A DNA stretch of 64,000 nt from Bos javanicus (lineage: Eukaryota > Chordata > Mammalia > Artiodactyla > Bovidae): positions 3,224,001-3,288,000 of the forward strand of contig NC_083876.1 of the NCBI RefSeq assembly GCF_032452875.1, in the 5' to 3' direction. The position numbers and the translations under genes were made by a program. The notes beneath the pieces are model-generated. The model worked only from the letters and a program-made list of their open reading frames with translations, made no database searches and was not told the origin of the DNA. Shown here piece after piece: positions 57,192 through 64,000 of this stretch; the stretch's first letter is position 1, and the number at the start of each line of letters is the position of its first letter.

Positions 57192-59927
57192 CTAGCCCTT
57201 CCTGTCTATCACCAACTCCCAGAGTTCATTCTGACTCACGTCCATTGAGTCAGTGATGCCATCCAGCCATCTCATCCTCTGTCGTCCCCTTCTCCTCCTG
57301 CGCCCAATCCCTCCCAGCATCAGAGTCTTTTCCAATGAGTCAACTCTTCGCATGAGGTGGCCAAAGTACTCGAGTTTCAGCTTTAGCATCATTTCTTCCA
57401 AAGAAATCCCAGGGCTGATCTCCTTTAGAATGGACTGGTTGGATCTCCTTGCAGTCCAAGGGACTCTCAAGAGTCTTTTCCAACACCACAGTTCAAAAGC
57501 ATCAGTTCTTCGGCGCTCAGCTTTTGTCATAGTCCAACGCTCACATGCATACATGACCAGAGGAAAACCATAGCCTTGACTAGATGGACATTTGTTGGCA
57601 AATAATGTCTCTGCTTTTCAATATGCCATCTATTTTGGTTATAACTTTTCTTCCAAGGAGTAAGCGTCTTTTAATTTCATGGATACAGTCACCATCTGCA
57701 GTGATTTTGGAGCCCCACAAAATAAAGTCTGATACTGTTTCCACTGTTTCCCCATCTATTTCCCATGAAGTGATGGGACCGGATGCCATGATCTTCGTTT
57801 TCTGAATGTTGAGCTTTAAAACAACTTTTTCACTCTCCTCTTTTACTTTCATCAAGAGGCTTTTTAGTTCCTCTTTGCTTTCTGCCATGAGGGTGGTGTT
57901 ATCTACATTTCTGAGGTTATTGATATTTCTCCCGGCATTCTTGGTTCCAGCTTGTGCTTCTGCTTCCAGCCCAGCGTTTCTCATGATGTACTCTGCATAG
58001 AAGTTAAATAAGCAGGGTGACAATATACAGTCTTGACATACTCCTTTTCCTATTTGGAACCAGTTTGTTGTTCGATGTCAAGTTCTAACTGTTGCTTCCT
58101 GACCTGCATACAAATTTCTCAAGAGGCAGGTCAGGTGGTCTGGTATTCTGATCTCTTTCAGAATTTTCCACAGTTTATTGTGATCCACAAAATCAAAGTA
58201 TTGGCATAGTCAATAAAGAAGAAAAAGATGCTTTCCTGGAACTCTCTTGCTATTTCAATGATCCAGTAGTTGTTGGGAATTTCATCTCTGGTTTCTCTGC
58301 CTTTTCTAAAACCGGCTTGAACAACTGGAAGTTCACAGTTCGTGTATTGCTGATGCCTGTCTTGGAGAATTTTGAGCATTACTTTACTAGCGTGTGAGAT
58401 GAGTGCAATTGTGCGGTAGTTTGCACATTCTTTGGCATTGCCTTTCTTTGGGATTGGAATAAAAACTGACCTTTTCCAGTCCTGTGGCCACTGCTGAGTT
58501 TTCCAAATTTGCTGGCATATTGAGTGCAGTGCTTTCACAGCATTGTCTTTCAGATTTTGAAATAGCTCAACTGGAATTCCATTACCTCCACTAGCTTTGT
58601 TCATAGTGATGGTTTCTAAGGCCCACTTGACTTCACATTCCAGGATGTCTGGCTCTAGGTGAGTGATCACACCATCGTGATTATCTGGGTCATGAAGATC
58701 TTAGTTGTACAGTTCTTCTGTGTATTCTTGCCACCTCTTCTTAATATCTTCTGCTTCTGTCAGGTCCGTACCATTTCTGTCCTTTATCGAGCCCATCTTT
58801 GCATGAAATATTCCCTGGGTATCTCTAATTTTCTTGAAGAGATCTATAGACTTTCCCATTCTGTTGTTTCCCTCTATTTCTTTACATTGATTGCTGAGGA
58901 AGGCTTTCTTAACTCTTCTTGCTATTCTTTGGAACTCTGCATTCAGATGCTTATATCTTTCCTTTTCTCCTTTTCTTTTTGCTTCTCTTGTTTTCACAGC
59001 TATAAGGCCTCCCCAGGCAGCCATTTTTCTTTTTTGCATTTATTTTCCATGGGCATGGTCTTGATCGCTATCTCCTGTACAATGTCACAAACCTCAGTCC
59101 ATAGTCCATCAGGCACTCTATCAGATCTAGTCCCTTAAATCTATTTCTCACTTGCACTGTATAATCCTAAGGGATTTGATTTAGGTCATACTGAATGGTC
59201 TGGTGGTTTTCCCTACTTTCTTCAATTTAAGTCTGAATTTGGCAATAAGGAGTTCATGGTCTGAGCCACAGTGAGGTCTTGGTCTTGTTTTTGCTGACTG
59301 TATAGAGCTTCTCCATCTTTGGCTGCAAAGAATATAATCAGTCTGATTTCAGTGTTGATCATCTTGTGATGTCCATGTGTGGAATCTTCTCTTGTGTTCT
59401 TGGAAGAAGGTGTTCGCTATGACCACTGCATTTTCTTGGCAAAACTCTATTATTCTTTGCCCTGCTTCATTCCGTACTCCAAGGCCAAATTTTCCTGTTA
59501 CTGCACGTGTTTATTGACTTCCTACTTTTGCATTCCAGTCCCCTATAATGAAAAGGACATCTTTTTGGGGAGTTAGTTCTAAAAGTTCTTGTAGGTCTTC
59601 ATAGAACCATTCAACTTCAGCTTCTTCAGCATTACTGGTTGGGGCATTGACTTGTATTACTGTGATATTAAATGGTTTGCCTTGGAAACGAACAGAGATC
59701 ATTCTGTCATTTTTGAGATTGCATCCAAGTACTGCATTTCGAACTCTTTTGTTGTCCATGATGGCTACTCCATTTCTTCTGAAGGATTCCTGCCCGCAGT
59801 AGTAGATATAATGGTCATTGGAGTTAAATTCACTCATTCCAGTCCATTTTAGTTCTCTGATTCCTAGAATGTCGACGTTCACTCTTGTCATCTCTTGTTT
59901 GACCACTTCCAATTTACCTTGATTCAT
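57192..59927 (-). pseudogene. BovB endonuclease-RT polyprotein remnant
   Basis: Read from the right: the frame 59511-59927 (138 codons) is the APE-type endonuclease N-terminal half with catalytic-type E25 (in RELKW) and GDWNAKVG with D130 and N132; it ends at a nonsense codon right after VGSQ. The SDHE motif lies at about 59250-59264. The linker frame is 58701-59039 (112 codons), RT entry 58158-58670 (170 codons, NKASGGNGIPVELFQ, FIDYAN), palm 57580-58023 (147 codons) and C-terminal region 57192-57554 (120 codons). The palm tetrad reads NVDN instead of YADD (57898-57909), so RT would be inactive even without the frame breaks. Known role in the family: target-primed reverse transcription of BovB and probably of Bov SINEs. 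Confidence 0.92.
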
Positions 59928-60439
59928 GGACCTGACGTTCCAGGTTCCTATGCAATATTGCTCTTTTCAGCATCAGACCTTGCTTCTATCATGAGTCATG
60001 TCCACAACTGGGTACTGTTTTTGCTTTGGTTCCATCCCTTCATACTTTCTGGAGTTATCTCTCCACTGATCTCCAGTAGCATAGTGGGCACCTACTGACC
60101 TGGGGAGTTCCTCTTTCAGTACCCTATCATTTTGTCTCTTCACAGTTCATGGGGTTCTCAAGGCCAGAATACTGAAGTGGTTTGTCATTTCCTTCTCCAG
60201 TGGACCACATTCTGTCAGACCTCTCCACCATGACCCACCCATCTTGGGTGGCCCCAAGGCATGGGTTAGTTTCATTGCATTAGACAAGTCTGTGGTCCTA
60301 GTGTGATTTTATTGACTAGTTTTCTGTGAGTATGGTTTCTGTGTGTCTGCCCTCTGTTGTCCTCTTGTAAAACCTACCATTTTATTTGGGTTTCTCTTAC
60401 CTTGGACGTGGGGTATCTCTTCATGGCTGCTCCAGAAAA

Positions 60440-60735
60440 GCGCTACTGCTGCTCCTACCTTGGACAAGGGGTATCTCCTCACTGCCACCCCTTCTGAACT
60501 TGAACATGGAATAACTCCTCTAGGCCCTCCTGTGCCCGTGCAGCCACCGCTCCTTGGAGGTGGGGTTGCTCCTCCGGGCTGCTGCCCTTAACCTCTGATG
60601 CAGGGTCGCTCCTCTCCACTGCCGCCCCTGAACTCGGACGTGGGGTAGCTCCTCTCAACTGTTCATGCACCATGGCAGCCTGGCACTCTTGGCCACTGCC
60701 CCTGACCTCGAATGTGGGGTAGCTGCCAACGCTAA
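60440..60735 (-). repeat. GC-rich tandem repeats of the BovB 5' region
   Basis: Imperfect units of roughly 50 bp share CTGCCCCTGA-type, ACGTGGGGTAGC-type and TCGCTCCTC-type blocks and carry most CpGs of the neighbourhood. Position at the 5' end of a complete BovB suggests the promoter-containing 5' UTR. Promoter function is inferred, not seen. Confidence 0.7.
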
Positions 60736-60840
60736 ATTTTCAGGGCCTAACAAAATTCCAATGGACAAATGTCCTTACAAAACCATTTCACATAAATTCG
60801 CAATAGCCCTGTCACCGAGTATAATGAAATTTTAATTTAT

Positions 60841-62591
60841 CTTTTTTTTGGCTTTATTTTATTTTATTTTTTTAACTTTACAATATTGTATTGGTTTTGC
60901 CATATATCAAAATGAATCCACCACAGATATACATGTGTTCCCCATCCTGAACCCTCCTCCCTCCTCCCTCCCCATACCATCCCTGTGGGTCATCCCAGTG
61001 CACCAGCCCCAAGTATCCAGTGTTGTGCATCGAACCTGGACTGGTGACTCATTTCATATATGATATTATACATGTTTCAATGCCATTCTCCCAAATCATC
61101 CCACCCTCTCCCTCTTCCACAGAGTCCAAAAGACTGTTCTATACATCAGTGTCTCTTTTGCTGTCTCGTATACAGGGTTATTGTTACCATCTTTCTAAAT
61201 TCCATATATATGCGTTAGTATACTGTATTGGTGTTTTTCTTTCTGGCTTACTTCACTCTGTATAATAGGCTCCAGTTTCATCCACCTCATTAGAACTGAT
61301 TCAAATGTATTCTTTTTTAATGGCTGAGTAATACTCTATTGTGTATATGTACCACTGCTTTCTTATCCATTCATCTGCTGATGGACATCTAGGTTGCTTC
61401 CATGTCCTGGCTATTATAAACAGTGCTGTGATGAACATTGGGGTACAGGTGTCTCTTTCAGTTCTGGTTTCCTCAGTGTGTATGCCCAGCAGTGGGATTG
61501 CTGGGTCATAAGGCAGTTCTATTTCCAGTTTTTTAAGGAATATCCACACTGTTCTCCATAGTGGCTGTACTGGTTTGCATTTACACCAACAGTGTAAGAG
61601 GGTACCTTTTTCTCCACACCCTCTCCAGCACTTATTGCTTGTAGACTTTTGGATCGCAGCCATTCTGACCAGTGTGGGATGGTACCTCATAGTGTTTTGA
61701 TTTGCATTTCTCTGATAATGAGTGATGTTGAGCATCTTTTCATGTGTTTGTTAGCCATCTGTATGTCTTCTTTGGAGAAATGTCTATTTAGTTCCTTGGC
61801 CCATTTTTTGATTGGGTCATTTATTTTTCTGGAATTGAGCTGTAGGAGTTGCTTATATATTTTTGAGATTCGTTGTTTGTCAGTTGCTTCATTTGCTATT
61901 ATTTTCTCCCATTCTGAAGGCTGTCTTTTCACCTTGCTTATAGTTTCCTTTGTTGTGCAGAAGCTTTTAAGTTTAATTATGTCCCATTTGTTTATTTTTG
62001 CTTTTATTTCCAATATTCTGGGAGGTGGGTCATAGAGGATCCTGCTGTGATGTATGTCGCAGAGTGTTTTGCCTATATTCTCCTCTAAGAGTTTTATAGT
62101 TTCTGGTCTTACGTTTAGATCTTTAATCCATTTTGAGTTTATTTTTGTGTATGGTGTTAGAAAGTATTCTAGTTTCATTCTTTTACAAGTGGTTGACCAG
62201 TTTTCCCAGCACTACTTGTTAAAGAGATTGTCTTTAATCCATTGTATATTCTTGCCTCATTTGTCAAAGATAAGGTGTCCATATGTGCGTGGATTTATCT
62301 CTGGGCTTTCTATTTTGTTCCATTGATCTATATTTCTGTGTTTGTGCCTGTACCATACTGTCTTGACTGTGGCTTTGTAGTAGAGCCTGAAGTCAGGCAG
62401 GTTGATCCTCCAGTTCCATTTTTCTTTCTCAAGATTGCTTTGGCTATTTGAGGTTTTTTGTATTTCCATACAAATTGTGAAATTATTTATTCTAGCTCTG
62501 TGAAGAATACTGTTGGTAACTTGATAGGGATTGCATTGAATCTATAAATTGCTTTGGGTAGTATACTCATTTTCACTATACTGATTCTTCC
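60841..62591 (-). mobile_element. L1 3' half (sense on minus strand), part of a twin-primed insertion
   Basis: The complement of the poly(A) tail lies at 60842-60870, followed by the L1 3' UTR and the ORF2 C-terminal region. Minus frames 61301-61735 (144 codons, with AIPLLGI and KQWYIYTIEYYSAIKKE), 61687-62178 (163 codons) and 62257-62469 (70 codons, INLPDFRLYYKA) follow the ORF2 order. The similarity ends at about 62591 within ORF2, downstream of RT, and the direction then flips. Confidence 0.95.
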
Positions 62592-64000
62592 AAAATACCC
62601 CATTCACACCCATGGATAGATCAACTAAACAGAAAATTCACAAGGAAACACAAACTTTAAATGATACAATAGACCAGTTAGACCTAATTGATATCTAAAG
62701 GACATTTCACCCCAAAACAATGAATTTCAGCTTTTTCTCAAGCACACATGGAACCTTCTCCAGGAGAGATCACATCCTGGGCCTTAAATCTAGCCTTGGT
62801 ATATTCAGAAAAATAGAAATCATTCCAAGCATCTTTTCTGACCACAATGCAGTAAGATTAGATCTCAATTACAGGAGAAAAACTATTAAAAATTCCAATA
62901 TATGGAGGCTGAACAACACACTGCTGAATAACCAACAAATCACAGAAGAAATCAAAAAAGTAATCAAAATTTGCATAGAAACGAATTAAAATGAAAACAC
63001 AACAACCCAAAACTTGTGGGACACTGTAAAAGCGTCCTAAGGGGAAAATTCATAGCAATACAGGCATATCTCAAGAAACAAGAAAAAAGTCAAATAAATA
63101 ACCTAACTGTACAGCTAAAGCAACTAGAAAAAGAAGAAATGAAGAACCCCAGGGTTAGTAGAAGGAAAGAAATCTTAAAAATTAGAGCAGAAATAAATGC
63201 AAAAGAAACAAAAGAGACCATAGCAAAAATCAACAAAGCCAAAAGCTAGTTCTTTGAAAGGATAAATAAAATTGACAAACCATTAGCCAGATTCATCAAG
63301 AAACAAAGGGAGAAAAATCAAATCAATAAAATTAGAAATGAAAATGGAGAGATCACAACAGACAACACAGAAATACAAAGGATCATAAGAGACTACTATC
63401 AGCAATTATATGCCAATAAAATGGACAACGTGGAAGAATAGGACAAATTCTTAGAAAAGTACAATTTTCCAAAACTGAATCAGGAAGAAATAGAAAATCT
63501 TAACAGACCCATCACAAGCATGGAAACTGAAACTGTAATCAGAAATCTTCCAGCAAACAAAAGCCCAGGTCCAGACAGCTTCACAGCTGAATTCTACCAA
63601 AAATTTAGAGAAAAGCTAACACCTATCCTACTCAAACTCTTCCAGAAAATTGCAGAGGAAGGTAAACTTCCAAACTCATTCTATGAGGGCACCACCACCC
63701 TAATACCAAAACCTGACAAAGATGCCACAAAAAAAGAAAACTACAGGCCAATATCACTGATCAACATAGATGCAAAAATCCCTAACAAAATTCTAGCAAT
63801 CAGAATCCAACAATGCATTAAAAAGATCATACACCATGACCAAGTGGGTTTTATCCCAGGGATGCAAGTATTCTTCAATAACCGCAAATCAATCAATGTA
63901 ATACACCACATTAACAAATTGAAAAATAAAAAAACATATGATTATCTCAATAGATGCAGAGAAAGCCTTTGACAAAAATCAACATCCATTTATGATAAAA
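62592..64000 (+). mobile_element. L1 ORF2 5' part, inverted (continues past window)
   Basis: Starting at ACCCCATTCACACCCATGG, plus-strand ORF2 runs from the late endonuclease domain (frame 62720-62989 with FSRRDHILGLKSSLG and SDHNAVRLDL) through the linker (63016-63249) to the RT (63520-63972 with KSPGPDSFTAEFYQ and LIPKPDKDATKKENYRPISL). Stops lie at 62698, 62990, 63250 and near 63440. It is more similar to a young ruminant L1 than the copy at 16622-24853. The 3' border lies beyond 64000. Confidence 0.93.

Larger units (their letters stand above)
57126..60735 (-). mobile_element. BovB LINE, essentially full length
   Basis: The most complete BovB here (about 3.6 kb). It begins on the right in a GC-rich tandem-repeat 5' region (60440-60735), then endonuclease, linker, RT, C-terminal region and the CTGAACTGAA 3' units at 57126. 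It faces the BovB at 54466-56989 tail to tail with only about 135 bp between. TSDs are unclear; AAATTTCAG at about 57119 and AAATTTTCAG at about 60739 are similar but short. Confidence 0.95.

Noticed and set aside
57119..60748. AAATTTCAG / AAATTTTCAG as TSD of the full-length BovB
   Set aside because: Only about nine bases with a length difference, in AT-rich context; not enough to claim.
1..64000. A novel defence, toxin or biosynthetic system
   Set aside because: All recognisable coding potential is BovB or L1; there are no clustered novel ORFs, operon structure or shared regulatory signals.

Overview
The window is repeat-dominated DNA from a ruminant, almost certainly a bovid genome (cattle, sheep or goat; the species cannot be fixed from this sequence). 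The diagnosis rests on many copies of the RTE-type LINE BovB, the Bov-tA, Bov-A and Bov-A2 SINEs, and a ruminant-type L1. No intact protein-coding gene, rRNA, functional tRNA, CRISPR array or bacterial-type operon is seen. All long open frames are either decayed retrotransposon ORFs or antisense shadows of them.

Layout. 1-14.4 kb: 5'-truncated BovB copies on both strands, Bov-tA/Bov-A SINEs, an LTR-like block and an old L1 3' end that was itself hit by BovB and SINEs. 14.4-25.8 kb: a nearly full-length BovB (+) split by an 8.2 kb full-length L1 (+), with a 14-bp target-site duplication (TSD) on both sides. 25.8-33.5 kb: mostly anonymous AT-rich DNA with a BovB, Bov-A2, Bov-tA, MIR and probable MaLR remnants. 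33.5-40.8 kb: a nested complex (BovB inside BovB, plus Bov-A2 and a truncated Bov-tA), an old L1 ORF2 piece and a rearranged BovB. 40.8-49.3 kb: a BovB minus copy with two Bov-tA inserted, a hAT-like relic and anonymous DNA. 49.3-60.8 kb: two Bov-tA, two long BovB (+) copies and one almost complete BovB (-) whose GC-rich 5' repeat region is retained. 60.8-64 kb: an L1 whose two halves point in opposite directions, as expected from twin priming; it runs off the window.

By hand count BovB makes up roughly 27 kb (about 43%) and L1 roughly 13-14 kb. The elements do not form a working system. They form a stratified record of insertions, and shared TSDs and interruptions give their relative order. 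BovB supplies an APE-type endonuclease plus reverse transcriptase, and the Bov SINEs are thought to use that machinery; here nearly every BovB copy has lost its frame, its catalytic residues or both. The points most worth a second look are a perfect 56-bp palindrome in an old L1, a poly(A)-only insertion with TSD, the twin-primed L1, an extra 106-nt segment at the 5' end of the full-length L1, the BovB-in-BovB nesting, and a tail-to-tail BovB pair forming a long inverted repeat. I found no support for a new biological system.
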